From: Microbacteriaceae bacterium
GTDB lineage: Bacteria; Actinomycetota; Actinomycetes; Actinomycetales; Microbacteriaceae
Reading direction: 5' to 3'
NCBI GenBank assembly: GCA_029979375.1
Contig: JAPOHQ010000022.1
Coordinates: 1 to 13,455, forward strand
DNA length: 13,455 bases
The notes under the pieces are model-generated. The model was not told the DNA's origin. It saw nothing but the letters and a program-made list of their open reading frames with translations, and ran no database searches. How positions within the stretch are numbered: the first letter of the stretch is position 1; every line of letters begins with the position of its first letter. Below, one piece after another: positions 1 to 6,209 of the stretch. The position numbers were made by a program, and so were the translations under genes.

Positions 1-1
1 C

Positions 2-700
2 GACAATCAAGGAGTCGCCTCCTACTCCTTCTACACAAAGGACACCGCCGACTGGGGTTGGCAACCTGAGGAACTTCCGAGCCTCGACAAGATCGCTGAG
101 CTTGGCGCTACGACCATCCAATACGGATGTTTGGGGATGGCCATCGGGCCGGGTAACAAGGTCATTGAGAGCTGGCTCCAAGAGGTCTCCAAGAAGACCG
201 ATATCACCCTCTCGCACGATCTCAACATTCGCCCTGCGCTTGGGTTATCAAGGGATGCAGAGCTTGAGAGGGTTCTTAGCATCAACACCATTAGTGACAT
301 CATCAAGGCTTCTGATGCGGACATCGAGTGGCTTTACGGACTTCGTGAGGGTGAAGACCTTGACGAGATTGCCAGTCAGTGGTCCCAAGGAAAACTTGTC
401 TTGATCACCAGAGGGCCTGCGGGAGTCAGCATCTATCGAAATGGGCAACGCATCGACGTTCCAGGTCAGAAGGTGGCGCTTGTCGACACAGTAGGTGCCG
501 GTGACACGTTCATGGCCACCTTCCTCGCAGAACTAGGCAAGCACGGCGCACTCGGAGGTGCTTCGGAATCCACACTTGCTGATCTTTCCGAGGACCAGCT
601 TGCTGAGGCCGCAAGGATATCGACTATTGCCGCAGGAATTGTTTGTGAACGAGTCGGATGTCAGCCACCTACTTCAGAGGAAATAGCTGCCAGAAGCTAG
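2..700 (+). CDS. PfkB-family carbohydrate kinase, probably fructokinase (5' end outside window)
   Basis: ATP-dependent sugar kinase of the ribokinase/PfkB family acting in the cytoplasm, most likely phosphorylating fructose. The reading frame is open from base 2, so 232 C-terminal residues of a protein usually near 300 are visible; the ATP site and catalytic base are here, the start is not. The family signature DTVGAGDTF is encoded at 485-511, with the catalytic Asp of GAGD at 503-505. An upstream stretch rich in aromatic residues with TADWGW (about 44-61) and a DLNIRPALG segment (about 220-246) are typical of bacterial fructokinases rather than ribokinases. An internal TTG at 131 is not the real start, because clear family sequence precedes it. 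It is followed after a 47-base gap by the nuclease gene on the same strand. The sugar specificity is inferred; another hexose or nucleoside kinase is possible. Confidence 0.85.
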   Translation, partial: DNQGVASYSFYTKDTADWGWQPEELPSLDKIAELGATTIQYGCLGMAIGPGNKVIESWLQEVSKKTDITLSHDLNIRPALGLSRDAELERVLSINTISDIIKASDADIEWLYGLREGEDLDEIASQWSQGKLVLITRGPAGVSIYRNGQRIDVPGQKVALVDTVGAGDTFMATFLAELGKHGALGGASESTLADLSEDQLAEAARISTIAAGIVCERVGCQPPTSEEIAARS

Positions 701-711
701 CAGTGGCAATC

Positions 712-729
712 CCGCAAAAAGTCTTGCGG
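712..729 (+). terminator. Short hairpin after the fructokinase gene, possible weak terminator
   Basis: Perfect 6-bp inverted repeat CCGCAA / TTGCGG with a 6-base loop, 11 bases after the fructokinase stop codon. There is no T-run after it, so it could be a U-less actinobacterial terminator, an RNA 3'-end stabiliser, or chance. It lies within the 47-base gap before the next gene on the same strand. Confidence 0.3.
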
Positions 730-747
730 CTGTGAAAACCTAGGGTC

Positions 748-2334
748 GTGAGAAAGCGCAACGGAACCTGGAGCTTTGACTCGAGAGACTTGATGCGCGC
801 CAAGTGCTCTCACTGCGTCCGAATCGCAACCGCTCGAGAGCTCGGTGTCGATGGACTTGCCGAACTCATCGATCAGTTCAAGGTCACCCCAGATAACTTA
901 GCGATTCGCTACGGCATGAGATTTGAGGAAGCCCTAGAGCAGGAACTTATTGACTCCCTTGGGGATCAGGTGCAGCAGCCAAAGGAGAAGACCACCGAGG
1001 CGACCATTGAGCTAATGAGCGAGGGAGTTCCGGTCATCTACCAGGGTGTGCTTCGTGGCGGTTCGGGTGCGATGGGCTTTTCGGGCAGGCCAGACTTTCT
1101 GGTGCGCTCGGACTTCAGATTGGAGTTCGTTTCAGGGCTGCTAACCGCTCGCCAGGTCGATGGTTGGTCCGGAGGCTACACCGCCTGGGACGCCAAGCTC
1201 TCCTCTACCCCAAAGCCCGAATACCAGGTTCAGGTTGGTCTCTACGCAGACGTCCTGAGGGAACTGGGTCTGATGGCACCAAGCCACCACGGACTGATTC
1301 TTGGCTCGCGGGAGCTTGTCGACTTCTCGGGTGAGGTATTGATCGCTCAGATGGTTGAGGAGCGCAACGCCTACCTGAAGCAGGTCTACGCCTTTATTGA
1401 TGAGGATCCTCAGAGGGTGGAGGACATCGGTGGTCTGATCTGTGATGCTTCGAGCTACTGCGACATCTGCGAGTATCCCGACCTCTGCCAGCACATGCGG
1501 GTGGAGACCAACCACCTGCAGTTGGTCGCCGGCATCACCAGACCTCAGATTGAGTCCTTGAACCGAGCCGGAATCAAAACTGTCGCCGCGCTCGGATCAT
1601 TCGATAGCAGCACCGACAAGCTCTCCAATGAGCAGGTCGCCAAGGTTTCAAGGCAGGCCAGGTTGCAGCAGCACACCTACGACTCAGGCGAACATATCTT
1701 TGAACTCTTGGATGCCAAGCCGATTCTCACCATGCCCAAGGAGGACGAGGGCGATATCTTCTTCGACCTTGAGGGCTTTAGCTTCTTTAATGAGCCGGGA
1801 GGAATCGAATACCTTTTCGGCTACACCAGCATCTCCAAAGGCGAAGAGTTTCATTGGACCTGGGCCGACAGCCGCGAAGAGGAGAAGGTTGCCTTTGAGA
1901 AGTTCATGCACGATCTTCTCAATCGCATCACCGCCAATCCCGGGGCTCACATCTATCACTACGCACCTTATGAGCAGACTGCCCTGAAGAAGCTTGCCGA
2001 GCGTCACGACAGCTATCGAATTGCCGTCGATGAGCTACTTGCAACCAACCGGTTCGTGGACCTCTACCGGGTAGTGAAGCAATCCCTTGCGATCTCCCAA
2101 GAGAGCTACAGCATCAAGAAGCTTGAAAACTACTACGACTTTGGCCGCGTCTCCGAGGTGAAGGAGGCGATGGGCTCCATGGAGTATTACGACCAATACC
2201 TGAACGCTTTGGAACAAGATGCTGCTGAGGCGGAAAAGCTAAAGCGCCAGGTGATCGCGTACAACCAGGATGATTGTGCGAGCACGCTGGCGCTTGCCAG
2301 GTGGCTTAGGTCTTTAGTAGACGGAAACGTCTAG
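748..2334 (+). CDS. TM0106-family RecB-like nuclease with C-terminal RNase H-like (YprB-type) domain
   Basis: Predicted two-nuclease protein of 528 residues with no established function. Residues ~10-250 look like a PD-(D/E)XK nuclease of the RecB/Cas4 type: Asp116 in RPDF, Asp148 and Lys150 in WDAKL, and the QxxxY motif Gln162/Tyr166. Cys232, Cys238, Cys241 and Cys247, with Cys20 or Cys23 near the N-terminus, resemble the one-plus-three cysteine 4Fe-4S site of Cas4 and AddB. A helix-hairpin-helix-like stretch (~262-285) follows. Residues ~335-528 form an RNase H-like exonuclease fold with Asp340 and Glu342 (DLE), Asp438 and Asp508/Asp509 (YNQDD). As I recall, many actinobacterial relatives carry a superfamily 1 helicase after this part; here the protein stops. 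GTG 748 is chosen because an in-frame TGA lies at 733-735 and the family's conserved N-terminal segment begins just after; no good ribosome-binding site is visible. It overlaps rplA tail to tail. A DNA repair or nucleic-acid processing role is inference. Confidence 0.8.
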   Translation: MRKRNGTWSFDSRDLMRAKCSHCVRIATARELGVDGLAELIDQFKVTPDNLAIRYGMRFEEALEQELIDSLGDQVQQPKEKTTEATIELMSEGVPVIYQGVLRGGSGAMGFSGRPDFLVRSDFRLEFVSGLLTARQVDGWSGGYTAWDAKLSSTPKPEYQVQVGLYADVLRELGLMAPSHHGLILGSRELVDFSGEVLIAQMVEERNAYLKQVYAFIDEDPQRVEDIGGLICDASSYCDICEYPDLCQHMRVETNHLQLVAGITRPQIESLNRAGIKTVAALGSFDSSTDKLSNEQVAKVSRQARLQQHTYDSGEHIFELLDAKPILTMPKEDEGDIFFDLEGFSFFNEPGGIEYLFGYTSISKGEEFHWTWADSREEEKVAFEKFMHDLLNRITANPGAHIYHYAPYEQTALKKLAERHDSYRIAVDELLATNRFVDLYRVVKQSLAISQESYSIKKLENYYDFGRVSEVKEAMGSMEYYDQYLNALEQDAAEAEKLKRQVIAYNQDDCASTLALARWLRSLVDGNV

Positions 2335-3003
2335 CGGAATCCCTGGGCCGAAGGTGGTTGCTACCGCACCCTTCTGAATGTACTTGCCCTTGGCGGTAGA
2401 TGGCTTGAGCCTCACTACCTCCTCCATGGCGGCATTCAGGTTGTCCTTCAGCTGGTCGGCGCTAAAGCTTGCCTTGCCAACGATGAAGTGCAGATTGGAC
2501 TGCTTGTCGATACGGAACTCGATGCGGCCACCCTTGATGTCGGCAACTGCCTTCGCGGTGTCCATGGTTACGGTTCCGGTCTTCGGGTTTGGCATCAGGT
2601 TACGAGGACCCAGCACCTTACCCAGCTTTCCAACCTTGCCCATTAGGTCTGGTGTGGCAACCGCTGCATCGAAGTCGGTCCAACCGGCCTCAACCTTTGC
2701 AATCAGTTCATCGCCACCCACCTCGTCGGCTCCCGCCTGCTTGGCTGCGTCTGCTGCGGCACCGTTCGCAAACACAATTACCTTGGCGGTCTTGCCAGTG
2801 CCGTGGGGAAGAGAAACCGTTCCACGGATCATCTGGTCTGCTTTTCTGGGGTCTACACCCAGCTTGAGGGCAACCTCAACGGTTGAGTTCTTCTTAGCTC
2901 CTGCAGTCTCAACAGCCAGTGCTGCTGCCTCTGCGGTGGAGTAGAAGCGACCCTCTTCGATTTTCTTTGCGGCCTCTGTGTAGGCCTTTGAGCGCTTTGC
3001 CAT
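2314..3003 (-). CDS. rplA: 50S ribosomal protein L1
   Basis: Large-subunit protein that forms the L1 stalk, binds 23S rRNA and helps move deacylated tRNA out of the E site; in several bacteria it also represses its own mRNA. The 229-residue length is normal. The L1 signature is seen at residues ~123-144, around GKVLGPRNLMPNPKTGTV. ATG 3003 is preceded by AAGGA (3012-3016) eight bases upstream. It is the last gene of the tRNA-Trp-secE-nusG-rplK-rplA run and follows rplK after 77 bases holding a two-part hairpin. The final codons (PLDVSVY) are antisense to the end of the nuclease gene, and the 21-base overlap leaves no terminator between them. Confidence 0.98.
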   Translation of the reverse strand: MAKRSKAYTEAAKKIEEGRFYSTAEAAALAVETAGAKKNSTVEVALKLGVDPRKADQMIRGTVSLPHGTGKTAKVIVFANGAAADAAKQAGADEVGGDELIAKVEAGWTDFDAAVATPDLMGKVGKLGKVLGPRNLMPNPKTGTVTMDTAKAVADIKGGRIEFRIDKQSNLHFIVGKASFSADQLKDNLNAAMEEVVRLKPSTAKGKYIQKGAVATTFGPGIPLDVSVY

Positions 3004-3011
3004 TCTGCTTT

Positions 3012-3016
3012 TCCTT
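3012..3016 (-). promoter_or_regulatory. Ribosome-binding site of rplA
   Basis: AAGGA on the minus strand, eight bases before the rplA ATG and 12 bases after the base of the upstream hairpin. Its closeness makes it the likely target if L1 bound to the hairpin blocks translation. Confidence 0.6.
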
Positions 3017-3028
3017 TTCGGTCACAGT

Positions 3029-3063
3029 TCGTGGTTGTTAGAGGTGCGCGACCTCACCCACGA
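3029..3063 (-). promoter_or_regulatory. Two-part hairpin upstream of rplA, candidate L1-binding autoregulatory element
   Basis: On the minus-strand transcript an outer 6-bp stem UCGUGG/CCACGA (3058-3063 with 3029-3034) encloses a strongly asymmetric internal loop, GU on the 5' side and UAACAA on the 3' side, then a 5-bp stem GAGGU/ACCUC with a 5-base CGCGC loop. Every pair is Watson-Crick. From memory, the L1 site of E. coli 23S rRNA has the same order: GUGG, then GAGG, later CCUU, GAAAUA, CCAC. L1 proteins are known to repress their operon by binding mRNA copies of this site. The pairing is seen; the L1 function is inferred. It could alternatively be a processing or partial termination hairpin. 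Confidence 0.55.
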
Positions 3064-3080
3064 GCTTTGGTTTTGTTTGG

Positions 3081-3512
3081 TTATCCCTCGACGGTGATGC
3101 CCATTGAGCGGGCGGTTCCGGCGATGATCTTTGCTGCAGCCTTGATGTCGTTTGCATTTAGGTCAGCCATCTTGGCCTCCGCAATGGTCTCAACCTGCTG
3201 CTGGGTTAGCTTTGCAACCTTGTCTGTGTGAGGGGTAGCGCTACCCTTCTTGACTCCGGCGGCCTTCTTGATCAGCTCGGCTGCTGGTGGAGTCTTCAGA
3301 ACGAAGGTAAAGCTGCGGTCTTCGTAAACGGTGATCTCAACCGGAACAACATTGCCGCGCTGGTCAGCGGTGGCGTTGTTGTAGGCGGTGCAGAACTCCA
3401 TGATGTTCACGCCGTGCTGACCTAGAGCAGGTCCAATAGGAGGAGCTGGGTTAGCAGCGCCTGCCTGGATCTGAAGCTTGATCAGTCCGGCAACTTTTTT
3501 CTTCGGTGCCAT
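3081..3512 (-). CDS. rplK: 50S ribosomal protein L11
   Basis: Protein of the GTPase-associated centre; binds 23S rRNA with L10 and takes part in elongation-factor function and the stringent response. The 143-residue length and the N-terminal segment with [14 protein letters not shown] are typical; the basic C-terminal RNA-binding half ends with [12 protein letters not shown] 3512 follows AAGGAAAGAAGAG, whose AAGGA (3522-3526) overlaps the nusG stop codon. Only 12 bases separate it from nusG, so it is co-transcribed and perhaps translationally coupled. Confidence 0.98.
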
Positions 3513-3524
3513 TCTCTTCTTTCC

Positions 3525-4412
3525 TTAGTTCAGTGGGCCGACCTGGTCAAAGGACAGCTCAACTGGAGTCTCTCGCTCAAAGAGCGAAACCAGTACGGTG
3601 ACCTTGCCCGACTCGGGCTTGATCTCCGAAATTGTGCCAGGGAGTCCGGCGAAGGAGCCATCCTTGATCAGGATGCTCTCGCCGACCTGGAAGTCGATTG
3701 TTAGTGGGATGCTCTTGCTCTTCGCAGCGCCGCCAGTGCTCTTGCCGCCGGCTGCCTTGACTGCCGCGACCTCCTCGGTCTCCTCCGGGGTGAACAGTGG
3801 CTTGAGCATCTCGAATGCCTCGTTGGGCCTGAGTGGGGTTGGGTGCTGAGCATTGCCAACGAATCCGGTCACGGCTGGGGTGTGGCGAACCAGTGCCCAG
3901 CTGTCCTCGTTCATCTCCATGCGAACCAGCACGTATCCTGGGATGCGAACCTTGGTGACCAGCTTGCGCTGACCGTTCTTGATCTCGATGGTCTCCTCTA
4001 GCGGAACCTCAACCTGGAAGATGTCGTCGCCACCTGCCAGTGACTGCTTGCGGACCTCGATGTTCTGCTTTACGCGGCGCTCATAGCCGGCATAGGAGTG
4101 AACTACAAACCACTTGCCTGGCTGGCTGCGAAGCTCCTCGCGGAACTTGCGGTATGGGTCTTCCTGCTCCTGAGGCTCTTCCTCAGCCACAGGCTCCTGA
4201 TCCTCGAGAACCGAAGGCTCATCCTCGATGTGGAAACCGTCCATCTCGTGCTCGGCCTCGGACTCTGCTGCCTCTAGGTCGACCGCATCGAGGTCGACGT
4301 TCTCGTCGGTAGCGGGTTCCGCAATCTCGATTGGTTCAAACGTCTCGTCGACACTTGCCTCGGCAGCCTCGGCCGAAGTTGCCTCAACCTCTGGTGCTTC
4401 GGTCTCGTTCAT
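3525..4412 (-). CDS. nusG: Transcription termination/antitermination protein NusG
   Basis: NusG binds the beta' clamp helices of RNA polymerase through its NGN domain and links transcription to translation or Rho through its KOW domain. From ATG 4412 it has 295 residues. About 85 acidic residues (rich in E, D, A) precede the NGN domain, which starts near KWFVVHSYAGYERRVKQN; such extensions are common in actinobacteria. A KOW domain with FAGLPGTISEI and SLFERETPVEL follows a short Ala/Gly/Lys/Ser linker. Two starts are plausible: ATG 4412 after AGAGGA, or TTG 4427, also after GAGGA, whose site overlaps the secE stop codon. I prefer ATG; TTG would add five residues. It lies directly after secE and 12 bases before rplK. 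Confidence 0.96.
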   Translation of the reverse strand: MNETEAPEVEATSAEAAEASVDETFEPIEIAEPATDENVDLDAVDLEAAESEAEHEMDGFHIEDEPSVLEDQEPVAEEEPQEQEDPYRKFREELRSQPGKWFVVHSYAGYERRVKQNIEVRKQSLAGGDDIFQVEVPLEETIEIKNGQRKLVTKVRIPGYVLVRMEMNEDSWALVRHTPAVTGFVGNAQHPTPLRPNEAFEMLKPLFTPEETEEVAAVKAAGGKSTGGAAKSKSIPLTIDFQVGESILIKDGSFAGLPGTISEIKPESGKVTVLVSLFERETPVELSFDQVGPLN

Positions 4413-4437
4413 GTTTTCCTCTGACAACTAATTTCCT

Positions 4438-4701
4438 CTAATCCGCAAATACAAAAGTGACGACGTTCAGGAAGATCCAGTCCAGCAGCGAAATGATGAC
4501 CATGATCACTGCCACGAAACCGAGTACGACTCCGGTGAACTTAACAAGCTCCTGACGGGTTGGCCTGGTTACCTTGCTTAGCTCCGCTAGAACCTGACGA
4601 ATGAACAGGTTGGCGCGCTGAAGCGGGTTGCGGGTCTTCGCTGCGTCGGCTTTCGCCTTCTCAACTAGATCCTCAGAGGCTCTCTCGTTTTCTTCTGCCA
4701 C
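4438..4701 (-). CDS. secE: Preprotein translocase subunit SecE
   Basis: Essential membrane subunit of the SecYEG protein-export channel. It has 87 residues from GTG 4701: a charged N-terminus, the conserved amphipathic cytoplasmic helix (NPLQRANLFIRQVLAELSKV) with RPTRQELVKFT, then one transmembrane helix (about residues 52-80). The frame is open further upstream to 4749, but that part lies inside tRNA-Trp, so the GTG preceded by AAGAAGG five bases away is the real start. It sits 21 bases after the tRNA and runs straight into nusG. Confidence 0.96.
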   Translation of the reverse strand: MAEENERASEDLVEKAKADAAKTRNPLQRANLFIRQVLAELSKVTRPTRQELVKFTGVVLGFVAVIMVIISLLDWIFLNVVTFVFAD

Positions 4702-4706
4702 TTCGA

Positions 4707-4713
4707 CCTTCTT
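4707..4713 (-). promoter_or_regulatory. Ribosome-binding site that fixes the secE start
   Basis: AAGAAGG on the minus strand, five bases before GTG 4701. It lies between the tRNA-Trp 3' end and secE and rules out the longer reading frame that would run through the tRNA. Confidence 0.75.
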
Positions 4714-4722
4714 TCTAATGCG

Positions 4723-4795
4723 CAGGGCGGACAGGACTCGAACCTGCAACTTGCGGTTTTGGAGACCGCTGCTCTACCAATTGAACTACCGCCCT
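4723..4795 (-). tRNA. trpT: tRNA-Trp (CCA anticodon)
   Basis: A full cloverleaf of 73 bases can be folded: perfect 7-bp acceptor stem AGGGCGG/CCGCCCT, D arm GTTC/GAGC, anticodon stem GCGGT/ACCGC with loop CTCCAAA giving anticodon CCA, and T arm GCAGG/CCTGT with TTCGAGT loop (last pair G-T). The discriminator base is G, and the 3' CCA is not encoded. It is the first element of the secE-nusG-rplK-rplA run, and its position before secE is conserved in actinobacteria. Confidence 0.97.
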
Positions 4796-5009
4796 AAAGT
4801 TGCCATCGCCATCAACCAAGAACTGGCACGAGGCTTGGTTTCAAGTGCCAACTGGCATAGACACACTTCTAGATTGGAATCTAATTAGTGAGTTTTTGAC
4901 AGATTAGTTTTTGGCAGATGTCAACTTGTCAAAGTTTAGGGGCTTTTTCCCTGATGCGCAATGGCGATTAGGCCCGCCAGCACTACAAAATCACAAGTAT
5001 TCTGGCACC
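4796..5009. other. Divergent intergenic region between tRNA-Trp operon and aminotransferase gene
   Basis: This 214-base AT-richer region must hold the promoter for the tRNA-Trp operon on the minus strand and the aminotransferase promoter on the plus strand. It contains a TTGACA on the plus strand (4896-4901), two TTGACA boxes on the minus strand (4919-4924 and 4927-4932), the palindrome TAGATT-GG-AATCTA (4870-4883), CTAATTAG (4881-4888), and repeated TGGCA/TGCCA elements (4801-4857). I could not place a minus-strand -10 box at a standard 16-18 base distance from any TTGACA, so the operon promoter is unresolved. Confidence 0.5.
4998..5003 (+). promoter_or_regulatory. Candidate -10 box for a leaderless aminotransferase transcript
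   Basis: TATTCT fits the actinobacterial TANNNT -10 pattern and ends exactly six bases before the A of ATG 5010, so transcription would start at the start codon. No Shine-Dalgarno sequence precedes the ATG, which agrees with leaderless initiation. No clear -35 box is seen at the expected distance. Confidence 0.5.
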
Positions 5010-6209
5010 ATGTCCGATTCCAGAATCTCGAAGCGAATTGCCGCGATTGCGGAGAGTGCGACTCTCAAGGTCGACACAAAAGCCAAGGCTCTCAAGGCTC
5101 AAGGCAGGCCAGTCATTAGCTATGCCGCGGGAGAACCGGACTTTGCAACGCCCGAGCACATCGTCGAGGCTGCCGTTAGGGCCGCAAGAGACCCCAAGAA
5201 CCACCGCTATACACCAGCCGTTGGTTTGCCCGAGCTCCGGGAAGCGATCGTTGAAAAAACTAAGACCGACTCCGGCACCGAGGTCGATGTCTCTCAGGTC
5301 ATGGTGACCAACGGAGGAAAGCACGCCGTCTACACCGCCTTCCAGGTAATTCTTAATGACGGCGACGAGGTCCTGGTCCCCGCTCCCTACTGGACCACCT
5401 ATCCCGAGGCCATCAAGTTGGCGGGTGGCAAGCAGGTTGACGTCTTCGCTGGAAGCGACCAGGACTACAAGGTCACCGTGGAACAGCTCGAGGCTCACTA
5501 CACGTCAAACACAAAGGCCCTGCTGATGTGCTCCCCCTCGAACCCGACGGGTGCCGTCTACTCCAAATCTGAGATGGAGGCGATCGGTAAGTGGGTGGCG
5601 TCAAAGGAAAACCTTTGGGTCGTCACCGATGAGATCTACCAGAACCTGGTCTATGACGGCATCCGGGCATACTCGATAACCGAGGTCGTGCCCGAGATTC
5701 AAGACCGAACCATCATGATCAACGGCGTTGCCAAGAGCTATGCCATGACCGGTTGGAGAGTGGGCTGGATCATCTCACCACCGGATGCCGCCAAGGCTGC
5801 CGCTAACCTGCAATCTCACCTCACCTCGAACGTCTCCAACGTCTCGCAACGCGCCGCAATCGAGGCGATCACAGGAGACCAGGAGCCTGTTCAACAGATG
5901 CTTGAAGCGTTCGACCGAAGGCGAAAGCTGGCCGTTAGCGAGCTCAACAAGATTGCCGGGATTGTTACCCCCACCCCCGAGGGTGCCTTCTATGTCTACC
6001 CGGACGTAAGCGGCCTATTCGGTAGGGAGTTTGGTGGCAGGAGCTTCGGTAGCTCTCTGGAGCTGGCGGATTATGTGCTGGACGAGGCCGAGGTTGCGCT
6101 TGTGCCGGGCGAGGCCTTTGGCCCGAGCGGCTACTTCCGCCTCTCGTATGCGCTGGGCGATGACCAGCTGCTGGAAGGCATCCAGCGCCTGCAGAAGCTC
6201 TTTAGCTAA
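5010..6209 (+). CDS. Class I pyridoxal-phosphate aminotransferase (aspartate aminotransferase type)
   Basis: Transfers an amino group between an amino acid and a 2-oxo acid in the cytoplasm; the best fit is an aspartate/2-oxoglutarate aminotransferase of the thermophile-type (Igamma) subgroup. The 399-residue length is standard. Visible landmarks: Asn178 in SNPTG, Asp207 and Tyr210 in TDEIYQ (cofactor contacts), the Schiff-base Lys242 in NGVAKSYAMTGWRVGW, and Arg377 in SGYFRLSYAL (substrate carboxylate). The frame is open back to TTG 4911, but family similarity begins at ATG 5010 and the extra stretch has no ribosome-binding site. The stop codon overlaps that of murB on the other strand (shared CTAA). 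Its place between tRNA-Trp and murB matches related actinobacteria, as I recall. Exact amino acid preference is inferred. Confidence 0.93.
   Translation: MSDSRISKRIAAIAESATLKVDTKAKALKAQGRPVISYAAGEPDFATPEHIVEAAVRAARDPKNHRYTPAVGLPELREAIVEKTKTDSGTEVDVSQVMVTNGGKHAVYTAFQVILNDGDEVLVPAPYWTTYPEAIKLAGGKQVDVFAGSDQDYKVTVEQLEAHYTSNTKALLMCSPSNPTGAVYSKSEMEAIGKWVASKENLWVVTDEIYQNLVYDGIRAYSITEVVPEIQDRTIMINGVAKSYAMTGWRVGWIISPPDAAKAAANLQSHLTSNVSNVSQRAAIEAITGDQEPVQQMLEAFDRRRKLAVSELNKIAGIVTPTPEGAFYVYPDVSGLFGREFGGRSFGSSLELADYVLDEAEVALVPGEAFGPSGYFRLSYALGDDQLLEGIQRLQKLFS

Noticed and set aside
741..750. TAGGGT as the -10 box of a leaderless nuclease transcript
   Set aside because: It ends only one base before GTG 748, too close for transcription to begin at that codon.
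748..2334. Cas4 or a CRISPR adaptation gene
   Set aside because: The N-terminal half resembles Cas4, but the protein has an additional RNase H-like half and there are no direct repeats, spacers or other cas genes in the window.
2378..2944. Long plus-strand open frame across rplA
   Set aside because: It is an antisense shadow of rplA with no recognisable protein features; similar shadows across the other genes were dropped for the same reason.
4438..4749. Longer secE reading frame starting at 4749
   Set aside because: Its first 16 codons lie mostly inside tRNA-Trp; GTG 4701 has a good ribosome-binding site and gives a normal SecE length.
4796..4910. T-box or tryptophan-sensing leader upstream of tRNA-Trp
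   Set aside because: I find no T-box antiterminator sequence, no leader peptide and no terminator; the element would also precede a tRNA rather than a synthetase or biosynthetic gene.
4896..4924. TTGACA-N17-TGTCAA on the plus strand as a complete promoter
   Set aside because: The second element is an inverted copy of the -35 box and not a -10 box; no TANNNT sits at the right distance on either strand.
4911..5009. N-terminal extension of the aminotransferase from TTG 4911
   Set aside because: No ribosome-binding site, no family similarity in the extra 33 residues, and a good leaderless start at 5010.
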